64,000 nucleotides of DNA from Paenibacillus hunanensis (GCF_014645615.1 NZ_BMMB01000002.1:124001-188000); one strand, 5' to 3'; numbered from the stretch's first letter, positions 22,222 through 32,782 are shown. Notes: a model not told the origin generated them from the sequence alone. Numbers and translations: made by a program.

Positions 22222-23394
22222 TCACAAGACGGCTTCAGAGCCTTTTTTGAACGTTGTGTGAAATTCTTCAGGACGTTCTTCCAAAATGCCGTAATGGTGC
22301 AAAATCGCATTGACAATTCGTTTGGAGGCTTGCCCATCACCGTATGGATTGGCTGCTTCGCTCATCGAAGCATACTGCTCTCCATCGGTGAGCAATGCAT
22401 GTGTACGCTCGTAAATCTTCGCTTCATCTGTACCCACCAGCTCAAGTGTACCTGCATCGATTCCTTCTGGACGTTCTGTTGTGTCACGCAGCACGAGTAC
22501 CGGCACACCAAATGAAGGAGCTTCCTCTTGCAAACCGCCAGAGTCCGTCAAAATCAAATGGGTATGCGGATAGAAGTTATGCAGATCAACAACATCCAGT
22601 GGATCGATCAGCTTGATGCGCGGATGGTTGCCCAGAATTTCATAGGCTGGCTCCTTCACCGCAGGGCTTGGATGAACTGGATATACAATCGCTACATCCT
22701 CAAACTCATCAGCAATACGTTTTACAGCGCGGAAAATATTGCGATGCGGCTCGCCTTGTGATTCGCGGCGGTGAGCTGTCATTAGGATCAGGCGCTTGCC
22801 TTCTGCCCATTGCAATACAGGGTGTGTGTAATCAGCTTGTACAGTATATTGAAACACATCCGTTACCGTGTTGCCTGTGATATACACGCTTGACGCAAGC
22901 TTATTCTCCTTATGAAGATTACCTGCGGACACAGAGGTCGGCGAGAAATGAAGATCGGCAAGCACACCGGTCAGCTGACGGTTCATCTCTTCCGGGTACG
23001 GCGACATTTTGTTCCATGTACGCAGTCCGGCTTCAACATGACCTACGCTGATCTGCTGCATGAATGAAGCATAGCTCGCGAGAAACGTGGTCAGTGTATC
23101 GCCATGTACAAGCACGATATCCGGCTTCGCTTCACGCAGCACAGGCTCCAAACCTTGCAGCACACGGATGGAAATTTCATTCAATGTTTGGCGATCCTTC
23201 ATTACATCCAGATCATAATCCGGTGTAATGTTGAACACTTCCAGCACTTGATCCAGCATTTGACGATGCTGTGCTGTTACACACACAATCGATTCAATAT
23301 GCTCAGGATGCTTTTGAAGCTCAAGAATTAGTGGTGCCATCTTGATCGCTTCGGGACGAACGCCAAAAATCGTCATTACTTTAATTTTCTTCAT
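22222..23394 (-). CDS. mnaA: UDP-N-acetylglucosamine 2-epimerase (non-hydrolysing)
   Basis: 390 aa. It converts UDP-GlcNAc to UDP-ManNAc, the donor expected for TagA. The N-terminal FGVRPEAIKMAPL, GDTLTTFLASYA, HVEAGLRTWN and the C-terminal LTDSGGLQEEAPSFG segments are diagnostic. It follows upp by about 20 bp, and the atp promoter begins after its stop. It is also called wecB in enteric bacteria. Confidence 0.95.
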   Translation of the reverse strand: MKKIKVMTIFGVRPEAIKMAPLILELQKHPEHIESIVCVTAQHRQMLDQVLEVFNITPDYDLDVMKDRQTLNEISIRVLQGLEPVLREAKPDIVLVHGDTLTTFLASYASFMQQISVGHVEAGLRTWNKMSPYPEEMNRQLTGVLADLHFSPTSVSAGNLHKENKLASSVYITGNTVTDVFQYTVQADYTHPVLQWAEGKRLILMTAHRRESQGEPHRNIFRAVKRIADEFEDVAIVYPVHPSPAVKEPAYEILGNHPRIKLIDPLDVVDLHNFYPHTHLILTDSGGLQEEAPSFGVPVLVLRDTTERPEGIDAGTLELVGTDEAKIYERTHALLTDGEQYASMSEAANPYGDGQASKRIVNAILHHYGILEERPEEFHTTFKKGSEAVL

Positions 23395-23414
23395 GATAAT
23401 GGTTATACCTCGCT

Positions 23415-24044
23415 TTATTTAGTTCCGTAGAGACGGTCGCCAGCATCGCCCAGACCCGGTACGATGTAGCCATGATCATCCAGACGCTCATCCAGTGCCG
23501 CTACATAAATGTCCACATCAGGGTGGGCATCCTGTACCGCTTTGACACCTTCAGGCGCAGCAATCAGGTTCATCATCTTGATCTGTGTACAGCCACGCTT
23601 CTTGAGTACATCGATCGCAGCAATCGCAGAACCACCGGTTGCCAGCATTGGATCGATCACAATCAATTCACGCTCCTGCACGTCTGTTGGCAATTTTACG
23701 TAATATTCCACAGGCTGTAGCGTTTGCGGATCGCGGAACAATCCCACATGCCCTACCTTTGCCGCAGGCAGCAGCTTCAGTACGCCATCAACCATGCCCA
23801 GTCCAGCACGTAGAATAGGAACGAGGCCGAGCATCCGTCCAGAAATCACTTTACCTTCTGTTCTTACAACCGGTGTTTCAACCGGAATTGACTCGAGTGG
23901 AATATCGCGCGTAATCTCGTACGCCATCAAGGTAGCCACTTCATCGACAAGCTCGCGGAACTCCTTCGTGTTAGTGTTCACATCACGAATGAATGTGAGC
24001 TTGTGTTGAATTAAAGGGTGATCGCATATCACCAGTTTTGCCAT
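23415..24044 (-). CDS. upp: Uracil phosphoribosyltransferase
   Basis: 209-aa salvage enzyme making UMP from uracil and PRPP. The PRPP loop [10 protein letters not shown] and the C-terminal [16 protein letters not shown] uracil site are present. The ATG at 24044 with GGAGGG 7 bases upstream gives the family length; the open frame continues upstream only as leader. In B. subtilis upp also lies between glyA and atpI. Confidence 0.96.
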   Translation of the reverse strand: MAKLVICDHPLIQHKLTFIRDVNTNTKEFRELVDEVATLMAYEITRDIPLESIPVETPVVRTEGKVISGRMLGLVPILRAGLGMVDGVLKLLPAAKVGHVGLFRDPQTLQPVEYYVKLPTDVQERELIVIDPMLATGGSAIAAIDVLKKRGCTQIKMMNLIAAPEGVKAVQDAHPDVDIYVAALDERLDDHGYIVPGLGDAGDRLYGTK

Positions 24045-24170
24045 GATTTGTCCCTCCGGTATATGTTCAATAATAACAATGGTAAGTCCCTCTGTTTTGC
24101 ATATGTAATCACAGACATACTGCACACGATTAAGGACCGGGGAACACGCTTCCCCCCGTAAATCTTGTCT

Positions 24171-24179
24171 ATTATATCA
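24171..24179 (-). promoter_or_regulatory. Extended -10 promoter for upp
   Basis: TGATATAAT on the minus strand. No -35 box lies at normal spacing. The leader between it and upp contains a GGGGAA/TTCCCC hairpin at 24138-24158. The 24,180-24,554 stretch is AT-rich and otherwise empty. Confidence 0.5.
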
Positions 24180-24554
24180 TTACCGCAGGTCAATTTCATT
24201 AGCAACTCCACTGAATTCATGCAATTCTCGAATCTGATAGTATAACGCTTACAATTTCCAAATCATAGCGCAATCCTACTGAATTCGCCCAGTCTTTACT
24301 ATTATAATAGTAAATGGCTTGAATGGGGTAAATTATTTTAATTTTTTCAAAAAAATTTATTGGAAAAAGTAGTCTGCTTTTAGCACATAGATTTGCCTCG
24401 TATACATCCGCTTTTTATCTAAAAAACGGCTTATTTACTACCATAATAGGAAGATTTCCAATATCCTTTTTTTGTCATATTATACATGAAAATAACGGAT
24501 ACGGACAGCAAATAATATGGATTGCTCCAGAATAGCGCGAAAAGCCAAGCTGAA

Positions 24555-24604
24555 CAAAAAGCCCGCGATCACAACAAGAGAATCCTGTTGGTTGATCGCG
24601 GGCT
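24555..24604 (-). terminator. Terminator after glyA
   Basis: A perfect 12-bp stem, AGCCCGCGATCA / TGATCGCGGGCT, with a 21-base loop and a T-run on the minus strand, 15 bases below the glyA stop. Confidence 0.9.
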
Positions 24605-24619
24605 GGATAGGTTAGCGGA

Positions 24620-25870
24620 TTAGTACTTTACTTGCTCGTACAGCGGGAAACGGGAAGTCAGCGCTGCTACATCTTTGCGAGCTTGTGCAAGTACGGTTTC
24701 GTCCTTTGGTGCTTTCAGTGTTGCAGCGATAATTTTACCGATCTGCTCCATTGCAGGCTCATCCATACCACGGGAGGTTGCCGCTGGTGTACCCAGACGA
24801 ATACCGCTTGTGATAAATGGGCTGGTTGGATCAAATGGAATCGCGTTTTTGTTTGTAGTGATACCGATCGAGTCGAGTACATGCTCAGCTTCTTTACCTG
24901 TGATGTTCACGCTACGTGTATCTACCAGCATCAGGTGGTTGTCTGTACCGCCAGATACGATTGTCAAGCCTTCTGCGATCAGTGTATCTGCCAGAACCTT
25001 CGCATTTTTCACAACTTGCTGTGCATATGTTTTGAACGATGGTTGCAGAGCTTCACCAAAAGCAACTGCTTTGGAAGCAATCACATGCATCAGTGGGCCA
25101 CCCTGTGTACCTGGGAATACCGCCTTGTCAATCGCAGCTGCCCATGGCTGACGGCACATGATCAGACCACCACGTGGTCCGCGCAGTGTTTTATGTGTTG
25201 TAGTTGTTACAAAGTGAGCATGTGGCACCGGGCTTGGATGCTCACCAGCTGCAACCAGACCTGCGATATGCGCCATGTCGACCATGAACAATGCGCCTAC
25301 ATCATTAGCAATCGATGCCAGTGCTTCGAAATCAATCGTACGTGGGTATGCACTTGCACCCGCTACGATTAGACGAGGACGATGCTTGAAGGCTGCTTTG
25401 CGAACGTCATCATAATCGATCAGGAAGTTGTCTTCACGTACACCGTAAGCAACAAAGTTGTACAGCAAGCCGGATGCGTTAACCGGGCTACCGTGTGTAA
25501 GGTGGCCACCGTGCGCCAGGTTCATACCGAGAACTGTGTCACCTGGTTTGAGTGCAGCGAGATAAACAGCCATATTGGCCTGTGCACCGGAGTGAGGCTG
25601 TACGTTCACGTGCTCAGCACCGAACAGTTCTTTAGCGCGATCGCGTGCGATATCTTCGACGATATCCACGTGCTCACAGCCGCCATAGTAACGTTTGCCT
25701 GGATAGCCTTCTGCGTATTTGTTCGTCAGTACAGAGCCCATTGCCTCCATAACCGCTTCGCTTACGATATTTTCGGAAGCGATCAGCTCGATATTGTCAC
25801 GCTGACGTTTCAGTTCCAGTCCCATTGCTTCCAGTACGGCAGGATCGCTGTTTCTCAATTGCTCCATCAT
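24620..25870 (-). CDS. glyA: Serine hydroxymethyltransferase
   Basis: 416-aa PLP enzyme interconverting serine and glycine with tetrahydrofolate, the main source of one-carbon units. The PLP lysine is K227 in [30 protein letters not shown] and the [12 protein letters not shown] strand are also intact. The ATG has GGGGG 9 bases upstream; a second ATG follows immediately. No glycine riboswitch was found in front of it. Confidence 0.97.
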   Translation of the reverse strand: MMEQLRNSDPAVLEAMGLELKRQRDNIELIASENIVSEAVMEAMGSVLTNKYAEGYPGKRYYGGCEHVDIVEDIARDRAKELFGAEHVNVQPHSGAQANMAVYLAALKPGDTVLGMNLAHGGHLTHGSPVNASGLLYNFVAYGVREDNFLIDYDDVRKAAFKHRPRLIVAGASAYPRTIDFEALASIANDVGALFMVDMAHIAGLVAAGEHPSPVPHAHFVTTTTHKTLRGPRGGLIMCRQPWAAAIDKAVFPGTQGGPLMHVIASKAVAFGEALQPSFKTYAQQVVKNAKVLADTLIAEGLTIVSGGTDNHLMLVDTRSVNITGKEAEHVLDSIGITTNKNAIPFDPTSPFITSGIRLGTPAATSRGMDEPAMEQIGKIIAATLKAPKDETVLAQARKDVAALTSRFPLYEQVKY

Positions 25871-25939
25871 TGTTCATTTCCCCCTGATCATTATTCATAA
25901 ATTAAAATAATAAGCGGTCATGCGTAGGAACACGCCGCA

Positions 25940-26524
25940 TCAATCACAAGTTCCTTCTACCGTTGGCATCGGTGCGTAGACTGCGCGCTCGCCGCCAATC
26001 AGCTTCGGTCGTGTGCGTGCTGCCGTAACTCTCGCTTCGCCAAGATAGCGTAGCTCGGTACGATACGGTACAGCGACTCGTTTTAAATGCATTCCGATAA
26101 GCGTCTCACCGATATCAATCCCGGCATGTGCTTCAATCGTTTCCGCCAGACATGGCTCAGCCATCGTGCGATACGCATAAGCAGCCATCGAACCGCCTGC
26201 TTTGGGCACCGGCACAGCCGCAACCTCATCCAGTCGATAACGCTCCAGCGTTTCACGCTCAATAACCAGCGCACGATTCAGATGCTCACAGCATTGAAAA
26301 GCAAGCTGAAAGCCCAATTCCTGCTGAACCTCACGTATACCTTCAACCAGCTCCTGAGCAATATCCAGCGTACCGGATGTGCCAATATGCTGTCCAGCAA
26401 TCTCACTTGTACTTGCACCGATAACCAGAATCTGGTTCGGTCCAAGCTTCGCAACCTCGGCTACCTCACGAGCAATACGTGCTGCATCGCTTCGGATCGT
26501 ACCGATTTTCTCATGATCCTTCAT
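25940..26524 (-). CDS. ywlG: TIGR01440 / DUF436 family protein YwlG
   Basis: About 194 aa, a conserved cytoplasmic protein of unknown function encoded between glyA and ywlE in Bacilli. ILVIGASTSEIAGQHIGTSG near the N-terminus and the C-terminal ARTRPKLIGGERAVYAPMP are recognisable family blocks. The second of two adjacent ATG codons is chosen because AAGGAGG lies 8 bases upstream. Confidence 0.88.
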   Translation of the reverse strand: MKDHEKIGTIRSDAARIAREVAEVAKLGPNQILVIGASTSEIAGQHIGTSGTLDIAQELVEGIREVQQELGFQLAFQCCEHLNRALVIERETLERYRLDEVAAVPVPKAGGSMAAYAYRTMAEPCLAETIEAHAGIDIGETLIGMHLKRVAVPYRTELRYLGEARVTAARTRPKLIGGERAVYAPMPTVEGTCD

Positions 26525-26661
26525 CATATGAGCCTCCTTGTGCAGCGTCCAGATGAACGGTGTGCAGTCGGCAGACTCGTTAGAGCCTGTCGCTTTCCTC
26601 TATCATTATAGCGCGGACATGAGATAACGGCGACAGTCGTTTGTAAAATATGCAAAAGAAC

Positions 26662-26704
26662 AAAAAAGAGCAGGATGCACATCATCAATGTGCATCTGCT
26701 CTTT
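26662..26704 (-). terminator. Strong hairpin terminator between ywlE and ywlG
   Basis: The left arm AAAGAGCAGGATGCACAT pairs with ATGTGCATCTGCTCTTT, with one bulged G and a CATCA loop. The minus strand continues with a T-run (TTTTTTG). It points away from ywlE but lies about 390 bases below its stop, with the repeat at 26880-27016 in between. Confidence 0.85.
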
Positions 26705-26879
26705 GCCCAGGCGACCGGCCGTATGTTCCGATGCTCCATCGTGGTTAAGCTCCACTCTTGTCGCCAGTTACATCGGATCTGTCCTTGTGCTTTCATCATA
26801 AGGCATGTTTTTTGTAAAATCAACATGGTTGTTGAAATTTTATTCCTGTTGTTTGCAAGAGTATGGGTGGAAGGCAACC

Positions 26880-27016
26880 ATCACTTCCGGGAAGGAATAA
26901 GGGAACGGACTCCGGTCTCGCACAGGAATCTGCGGATTAGCAATACATTGTAGATTCCCATGCTCAAAGGTCGTCCTTTTCCCTTATTTCCTTCCCTCCG
27001 TTCCGTGCTTGTCGCA
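26880..27016 (+). repeat. Palindromic intergenic repeat, copy B
   Basis: 137-bp element closely matching 41541-41678 in the same orientation. Outer arms are GGGAAGGAATAAGGGAACGG (26890-26909) and, at the other end, CCTTTTCCCTTATTTCCTTC. Inner arms are GGAATCT and AGATTCC. The outer flanks ATCACTTC and TTCCGTGCTTGTCGCA are also shared. No coding capacity. It could be a MITE-like or REP-like element or a transcribed structured RNA. Confidence 0.85.
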
Positions 27017-27093
27017 TTCGTAGACTCGTGCATACAAGTGAACATGTCTTAAATTCTAACAGGTTTATTTAGCAGTAAAATCATAACAACCGA

Positions 27094-27681
27094 TCAACGT
27101 GGGCGATACGCCTCGAGTTTGTCGAGTAGCTTTTCCAGGGCCGAGCGGATGTCTGCGGCGGCGATTTCGTAGTCGTCGCGGGTGCCGCCGAAAGGGTCGA
27201 CGATGTCGAAGCTCGGCATGCGTTGCTGCATTTCGATCAGGCGCTCATAGTCGTTGGAATCGATGGATTCGCCGAGAGAGCGTCTAATTTCGATCGATGC
27301 GTACAGACGATCCAGCTCTTCAAGGTCGCTGAGGATGTGTTCATCGGTTTCGGCGTATTCCTTGAGTGTATATACTTTACCTGCGGCTGAAGGAAAGCGA
27401 GCAAGTACGTTTTGTTTATGGCTTCCGGTCAGGGTCAGTACGAGATCTGCCCATTCCAGTACATCAGCAGATAGTGACGAGGACGTAATATGATCTTGAA
27501 TCTGATGATCGCGCAGTACAGCTTCTGCGTGTCGGGACATGGACATGCCGTCCATTGCAGCTACACCAGCGGAACGAACCTCGACAGGAATGCCGCGTTC
27601 TTTTGCTAGCTTACGCATAAAGCCTTCTGCCATCGGACTCCGGCAGGTATTGCCGGTACATACGAACAAAATATGGTGCAT
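27094..27681 (-). CDS. ywlE: Protein-arginine phosphatase YwlE-like
   Basis: 195-aa low-molecular-weight phosphatase. The P-loop FVCTGNTCRSPMAEG has the CX5R nucleophile Cys9; the Thr in CTGNTCR is the residue known to favour phosphoarginine over phosphotyrosine in YwlE. The general acid Asp lies in IVDPFGGTRDDYE. At 195 aa it is longer than the usual 150, with an extra acidic segment around residues 105-135. The neighbours ywlG and ywlC fit. It would counter the kinase McsB, which is not in this window. Confidence 0.88.
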   Translation of the reverse strand: MHHILFVCTGNTCRSPMAEGFMRKLAKERGIPVEVRSAGVAAMDGMSMSRHAEAVLRDHQIQDHITSSSLSADVLEWADLVLTLTGSHKQNVLARFPSAAGKVYTLKEYAETDEHILSDLEELDRLYASIEIRRSLGESIDSNDYERLIEMQQRMPSFDIVDPFGGTRDDYEIAAADIRSALEKLLDKLEAYRPR

Positions 27682-27958
27682 GCTCCTGCCTCCCGTTCCT
27701 TTGTCATTCGGAACCGCCTGCGATGAGGCGTTGATCCGTGAATGTATTATATCAAACTCTGTACATGTGCACTACGGCTGTAGGTGTAGTGAATTTGCTT
27801 TTAAAAATAGGGTATGCATGTTCCTCGTAGTTTCTACTATACTCGTATTTTCTACTATAGAGGATACATATGATATCGCTTGTATAGTTACTCGTATATC
27901 GTTGTCGGCTGGGGCTTTCTGCTCGTTATATATTACTTGTATAGATTATTTGCCTATA

Positions 27959-29080
27959 CTAAACGCGAATAAACTGACCGCCAGCAGCTTTGTACAAACG
28001 ATTCATCACAGCCAATCCAACACCCTGCTCAGCGCAGCCCTGTGCCAGAATAAAGGTAATCTCCGCTTCATCGAACTCACGCAGTTGACTATAGAGGCGA
28101 CTGGCAGCTTCCTCCAGATGTGACAGGCTTCCTAGTGTTAAACGTAACGAGCCCTCGTATACGGTATTGTCCTCATCGAAAACCAATACACCTGTCCGTT
28201 CGCCACGTGCCTGTGCTGCGATTAGCTGCTCCTGCATAAAAGCAGCTACTTCGTTCATATGCTCACCTGTTACAATACTCATACTGCCTTTAGGTGCATA
28301 ATGTGTATATTTCATACCAGGTGCACGCGGTGCCGTTTCTGCTGCTACACCGGATAAAGCAGGATCAAGCTCTACTCGATCCGCTACCGTTAATAGCTGC
28401 TCACGTGTAATACCGCCCGGACGCAGGATCAGAATACGACCATCCTCCTCCACCTGAATAACGGTCGATTCTACACCTACACCTGCACTGCCCCCATCTA
28501 CGATGCCGTTGATACGTCCAGCAAGATCATCTGCCACATGCGCTGCTGTGGTTGGACTTGGGCGCCCCGAACGGTTAGCACTGGGTGCTGCAAGCGGACA
28601 ATCTGCCGCAGTGATCAAATCCAGCGCTACAGGATGATCTGGCATACGTACTCCCACCGTATCCAGCCCTGCTGTTACACGTGGAGATAGCGCTCCCTCA
28701 ATCACTGGCATAACGAGCGTAAGGGGACCAGGCCAGAATGTGTTCATCAATTGCTGTTCCAGCGGTAATACTCGTTGTACGATGGAATCAAGCTGATTTT
28801 GCTGGGAAATGTGTACGATCAGCGGATTATCGGACGGTCTGCCTTTAGCGGCAAACACAGCCTCAACTGCCGACGTATTACGTGCATCTGCTCCAAGTCC
28901 GTATACCGTCTCCGTTGGAAAAGCAACGATACCACCGGATGCGAGTACGGCTCCTGCTTCTTGTAACGCAGAGCCTGCTATATTGGGCTCGATAGCAGAC
29001 CACCGCTGCATGGATGAACCCGCTACAGATGAATCGCCAGCTATCACTGAATCTATAGATTGCTTAGATGGATGTTCCAT
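27959..29080 (-). CDS. ywlC: L-threonylcarbamoyladenylate synthase (Sua5/YwlC)
   Basis: 373 aa. Makes the threonylcarbamoyl-AMP used for t6A37 in tRNAs reading ANN codons. The YrdC domain (about 40-235) has GGIVAFPTETVYGLGADA, APSANRSGRPSPT and STVIQV; a Sua5 C-terminal domain follows from the PGMKYTHYAPKG linker (about 250). The first 35 residues are a non-conserved, Ser-rich extension. The start has an AAGGAGGAGG box. The 277-bp gap toward ywlE holds nothing recognisable. Confidence 0.94.
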   Translation of the reverse strand: MEHPSKQSIDSVIAGDSSVAGSSMQRWSAIEPNIAGSALQEAGAVLASGGIVAFPTETVYGLGADARNTSAVEAVFAAKGRPSDNPLIVHISQQNQLDSIVQRVLPLEQQLMNTFWPGPLTLVMPVIEGALSPRVTAGLDTVGVRMPDHPVALDLITAADCPLAAPSANRSGRPSPTTAAHVADDLAGRINGIVDGGSAGVGVESTVIQVEEDGRILILRPGGITREQLLTVADRVELDPALSGVAAETAPRAPGMKYTHYAPKGSMSIVTGEHMNEVAAFMQEQLIAAQARGERTGVLVFDEDNTVYEGSLRLTLGSLSHLEEAASRLYSQLREFDEAEITFILAQGCAEQGVGLAVMNRLYKAAGGQFIRV

Positions 29081-29154
29081 CGGTATCCTCCTCCTTTCGA
29101 TTTATGTTCTCACATCTATATTCATCATTTGAATGCTAATCATTCTCCAAAGCG

Positions 29155-29192
29155 AAAAGGAGAGCCACAGGCTGCGCCGGGTTCTCCTTTTT
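29155..29192 (-). terminator. Probable bidirectional terminator below rodA
   Basis: Arms AAAAGGAGAGCC and GGTTCTCCTTTT with one wobble pair; T-runs occur on both strands. It lies between the rodA stop and the ywlC start. Confidence 0.6.
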
Positions 29193-29226
29193 CCGTCCTG
29201 CTTGCGTTGGAATACGGTATCTCATC

Positions 29227-30414
29227 TTACTGTGCAGTGCTTCTCGTATAGCGGCCTGGTCTCTCGACTGTCAGCTCATCCGTCTCCACTTGACTGTGCA
29301 CACGAATACTCATGACGAGTCCCATACACGCCATATTCATTAGCAGCGATGTACCACCAAAGCTAATAAACGGCAGCGTAATCCCGGTCAATGGCATTAA
29401 GCCGATAAACATACCGATATTTTCAAAAATCTGATAGAGCAGCATCGCTACAATACCGATAATCAAATACGGTCCTGCACGCTCACGACATTCCAGCGAC
29501 ACCAGCACAAGACGATGAATCAGTGTAAAGTAAAGCAACAATAGCACCGCTGCACCGACAAAGCCAAACTCCTCCGCCACCACGACAAAGATCGAATCCG
29601 AATAGGTCAGCGGCACACGCTCTGCCTGCACCGAGCTACCCTGCATATAGCCTTCTCCACTCAATCCACCTGACGCGATCGCAAGCTTGGCATTTCGTGT
29701 ATGATAAATCGCCTTTTCCGTCGCTTCATCTGGCATGAGCCATGGATCAATCCGTTCCATCCAGTGCTCACGATTCAGGTTCTTCAGATACGTCTCGATA
29801 TTATCATGATACGCGACATAGCTGCGAATCCCAACGACTACCATCGTAATCGCCAGCAAGGTAATCAGCGCTGCCTGCGTATATTTCATATTACCGATCC
29901 AGAAGAGTGCCATCATAATGATGAGATAGCTGAGTGCATTACCCAGGTCATTTTGCACCATAACGAGTCCAAATGGAATCAAGGTAATACCCAGTAGTGG
30001 CGTAATATCGCGCCAGAAGCCTAGCTTGAGCTTTCGCTTGCCGGCTAGTAGCACCGATAAGAACATGATTAGCACCATTTTGAATAGCTCTGCTGGCTGT
30101 AAGCTAATACCACCCAGATTGAGCCAACCCTGCGCATTATTGAGCGTTTTACCGATCACCATAACGAGCAGCAATAGCGCCAGACCGACAATATAAATAT
30201 ATAATGAATATTTCAGCCAGAAGCGGTAATCGACAAAAGCCATAACGAAAAATACAACAAACCCCAGCACATAATACATCGCCATCTTGCTGGTAGAATC
30301 ACCAAACTTCGCACTCGAATGGGTCGCACTATAGATCACGACCAGGCTTGTCGCCATCAATATCAAAAGAATCGTAAAAAGTGTCCAATCGATCCGCTTC
30401 AGCTTTGTGATCAT
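29227..30414 (-). CDS. rodA: SEDS family peptidoglycan polymerase RodA/FtsW
   Basis: 395-aa membrane protein with about ten helices. SEDS proteins polymerise lipid II into glycan strands with a partner class B PBP. The conserved GAQGW-like motif (here NNAQGWLNLGGISLQPAE), VMVQNDLGNALS (with the catalytic Asp) and the C-terminal GITLPFISFGGTSLLMNM are present. The ATG at 30414 with AAGGGG upstream is preferred over an in-frame GTG at 30447. RodA rather than FtsW is inferred; no PBP gene is adjacent. Confidence 0.88.
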   Translation of the reverse strand: MITKLKRIDWTLFTILLILMATSLVVIYSATHSSAKFGDSTSKMAMYYVLGFVVFFVMAFVDYRFWLKYSLYIYIVGLALLLLVMVIGKTLNNAQGWLNLGGISLQPAELFKMVLIMFLSVLLAGKRKLKLGFWRDITPLLGITLIPFGLVMVQNDLGNALSYLIIMMALFWIGNMKYTQAALITLLAITMVVVGIRSYVAYHDNIETYLKNLNREHWMERIDPWLMPDEATEKAIYHTRNAKLAIASGGLSGEGYMQGSSVQAERVPLTYSDSIFVVVAEEFGFVGAAVLLLLYFTLIHRLVLVSLECRERAGPYLIIGIVAMLLYQIFENIGMFIGLMPLTGITLPFISFGGTSLLMNMACMGLVMSIRVHSQVETDELTVERPGRYTRSTAQ

Positions 30415-30446
30415 CTCTGTCCCCTTTTCAGTGTAGCCCTGCGACA

Positions 30447-31502
30447 CTACGACTCCAGCATCCCGATCACATGCCGCTCAATGCCTGCAAGGTCCTTTAT
30501 GATATGAATTTTCGGGTATCCTGTTTCACGGACCATCTGTGCTACGTCCTGTGCCTGTCCCATCCCAAGCTCAAAGGCAACCATGCGCGGCTGCCTGGCG
30601 AGCAGGGACAACTGCGACATCATGATACGATATGGCCCTAATCCATCCGGTCCACCTGCCAGTGCAGTCAGCGGCTCATGCTCGCGCACCTCTGGCTGTA
30701 GCTCAGCGATATCCGCATCGGGAATATAGGGCGGATTCGACACAACGATATCAACAGCACAGCCAGCAAACGGCTCTAACAGATTACCCTGCTTCCAGCC
30801 GATCGATAGCCCCTGACGCTCGCTATTTTGCTGCGCAATCTGTAGCGCATCCGGTGAAATATCGCTTGCCCATATTTCCCACTGTGGACACAGCCGTGCC
30901 AGTGTGAGCGCAATCGCTCCGCTACCCGTTCCGATATCCACACATACGTAGCGAGGCGCACTATGTTCCACGCGACCTGATCCATCTGCTGTCTGAGCTG
31001 CTTCCTCGATAGAATGGACTGCATCTGACATAGAAGCAGATTCGCTACGATGGGGCAAACGTTCCCCGTGGAACAATTGATCCTGCTCTACAATAGATGA
31101 AGTCTGTGCCTCATTTGTATCAGAATGAGGGGAGCCTAATTGGGACGACAGCTCGACGACAGCTTCAACTAGCAGCTCGGTTTCAGGGCGCGGAATCAGC
31201 ACGGCAGGTGTCACCTTGAACACCTCGCCGTAAAATTCCTGTTCACCGATGATGTACTGCGCAGGCTCACCTGCCACTTTGCGCTGAACTGCCTCTTCCC
31301 ATGCTGCCTGGTGCTCCATTGGAAATGGATCAGGTAATGCCATATAATAACTTGCGCCTGACAAGCCAAGCACCCATTCCAGCAGCAATTTTGCATTGGA
31401 CTCCGGCTCCATCACATCATGCTGTCTGAAAAAAGAAGAAGCCTCAACATAGGCTTCTCTTATGCTTTGTTGCGGCTTCATCGTAAAAGATATCAAGGTC
31501 AA
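30447..31502 (-). CDS. prmC: Release factor glutamine methyltransferase PrmC
   Basis: N5-glutamine methyltransferase that methylates the GGQ glutamine of release factors; the substrate PrfA is encoded immediately upstream. The SAM motif VDIGTGSGAIALTLA and catalytic VVSNPPYIP are intact. A TTG at 31502, three bases after the prfA stop and 8 bases after AGAGG, is the likeliest start; an ATG at 31481 lacks a ribosome site. At 351 aa it exceeds the usual 280-290 because of a hydrophilic insert of about 60 residues (roughly 130-190) between the helical N-domain and the catalytic domain. Confidence 0.92.
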   Translation of the reverse strand: MTLISFTMKPQQSIREAYVEASSFFRQHDVMEPESNAKLLLEWVLGLSGASYYMALPDPFPMEHQAAWEEAVQRKVAGEPAQYIIGEQEFYGEVFKVTPAVLIPRPETELLVEAVVELSSQLGSPHSDTNEAQTSSIVEQDQLFHGERLPHRSESASMSDAVHSIEEAAQTADGSGRVEHSAPRYVCVDIGTGSGAIALTLARLCPQWEIWASDISPDALQIAQQNSERQGLSIGWKQGNLLEPFAGCAVDIVVSNPPYIPDADIAELQPEVREHEPLTALAGGPDGLGPYRIMMSQLSLLARQPRMVAFELGMGQAQDVAQMVRETGYPKIHIIKDLAGIERHVIGMLES

Positions 31503-31505
31503 TAC

Positions 31506-32573
31506 TTACGCCTCTTTTGCCATCAGATCAGCCTGTTCAGCCAATGTCAGCGCGGAGACAATTTCTTCGATCTCACCATTCATCACTTGATCCAGCTTGT
31601 GCAGCGTCAAGCCGATGCGGTGATCGGTTACACGGCTTTGCGGGAAGTTGTACGTACGGATACGCTCACTGCGGTCACCTGTACCGACTTTACTCTTACG
31701 CTCACCAGCGTATTTTGCTTCTTCTTCCTGACGCATCATATCCGAGATACGCGCGCGCAGAACCTGAAGTGCTTTTTCTTTGTTAGAGTTTTGCGATTTG
31801 CCATCCTGACAGGTTGCCATAATACCAGTCGGCATATGTGTTACACGTACAGCCGATTTGGTCGTATTAACAGACTGCCCGCCTGCACCACTGGAGCAGA
31901 ACGTATCGACACGAATATCGCGATCATGAATCTCAATATCCACTTCTTCCGCTTCCGGCATCACAGCTACAGTAGAAGTAGACGTATGGATGCGCCCACC
32001 GGATTCAGTCGTTGGAATACGCTGTACACGGTGTGCGCCGCTCTCAAACTTGAGCTTGCTGTACGCACCACGTCCATTGATCAGGAATGTTACTTCCTTG
32101 AAGCCACCCAGATCGCTGACGTTTGTATCGAGTACTTCCACTTTCCAGCCCTGTGTATCAGCGAAGCGTGTGTACATACGATACAGATCCGCTGCGAACA
32201 ATGCCGCCTCGTCTCCACCAGCTGCGCCGCGAATCTCCACGATAACGTTTTTATCATCATTTGGATCTTTGGGTAGAAGTAAAACATGGATCAGTTCCTC
32301 AAGCTCTGTTTTGCGTGTGGACAGCTCATCAATTTCGAACTTGACCATCTCACGCATCTCATCGTCGAGCTTCTCACCTTGCAGTTGCTTGGCTGCATCC
32401 AGCTCTTCTGTTACTTTACGATACTCAATATATGCCTCATAGGTCGGCTGCAAATCCGACTGTTCCTTGGAATAATCACGCAGACGCTTGGAATCACTTG
32501 CCACGTCCGGATCACACAACAGCTCACTTAATTTATCATAACGGTCTGCTAAAGCCTGTAAACGATCTAACAC
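31506..32573 (-). CDS. prfA: Peptide chain release factor 1
   Basis: 355 aa. RF1 recognises UAA and UAG. The GGQ loop reads [16 protein letters not shown], and the stop-codon recognition region [14 protein letters not shown] is present. The GTG at 32573 with AGAGGTGG 6 bases upstream gives the standard length; upstream in-frame codons are leader. prfA-prmC is a conserved pair. Confidence 0.96.
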   Translation of the reverse strand: MLDRLQALADRYDKLSELLCDPDVASDSKRLRDYSKEQSDLQPTYEAYIEYRKVTEELDAAKQLQGEKLDDEMREMVKFEIDELSTRKTELEELIHVLLLPKDPNDDKNVIVEIRGAAGGDEAALFAADLYRMYTRFADTQGWKVEVLDTNVSDLGGFKEVTFLINGRGAYSKLKFESGAHRVQRIPTTESGGRIHTSTSTVAVMPEAEEVDIEIHDRDIRVDTFCSSGAGGQSVNTTKSAVRVTHMPTGIMATCQDGKSQNSNKEKALQVLRARISDMMRQEEEAKYAGERKSKVGTGDRSERIRTYNFPQSRVTDHRIGLTLHKLDQVMNGEIEEIVSALTLAEQADLMAKEA

Positions 32574-32782
32574 GGGTAACCACCTCTTTAATTGTTCATT
32601 TGCTTGGAATACATGTAGCCGAAACGGCTTATCTAAAAAAATGTCCACTTCCGCTATCGATATCATAGAGCAGAAAATAGGTTCAACCATTTGTATAAAA
32701 AGAAAAACCCTGCTTCTGACAGCATTCTGCCGATTCATGACTCCAATGACGAATGCACAAAAATACAAGGTTACGACTCTTA

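Noticed and set aside
24045..24170. PyrR-type attenuator in the upp leader
   Set aside because: Only a short GGGGAA/TTCCCC hairpin without T-run; the anti-terminator and PyrR loop motifs were not found.
25871..25939. Glycine riboswitch before glyA
   Set aside because: The gap is too short and lacks the conserved core.
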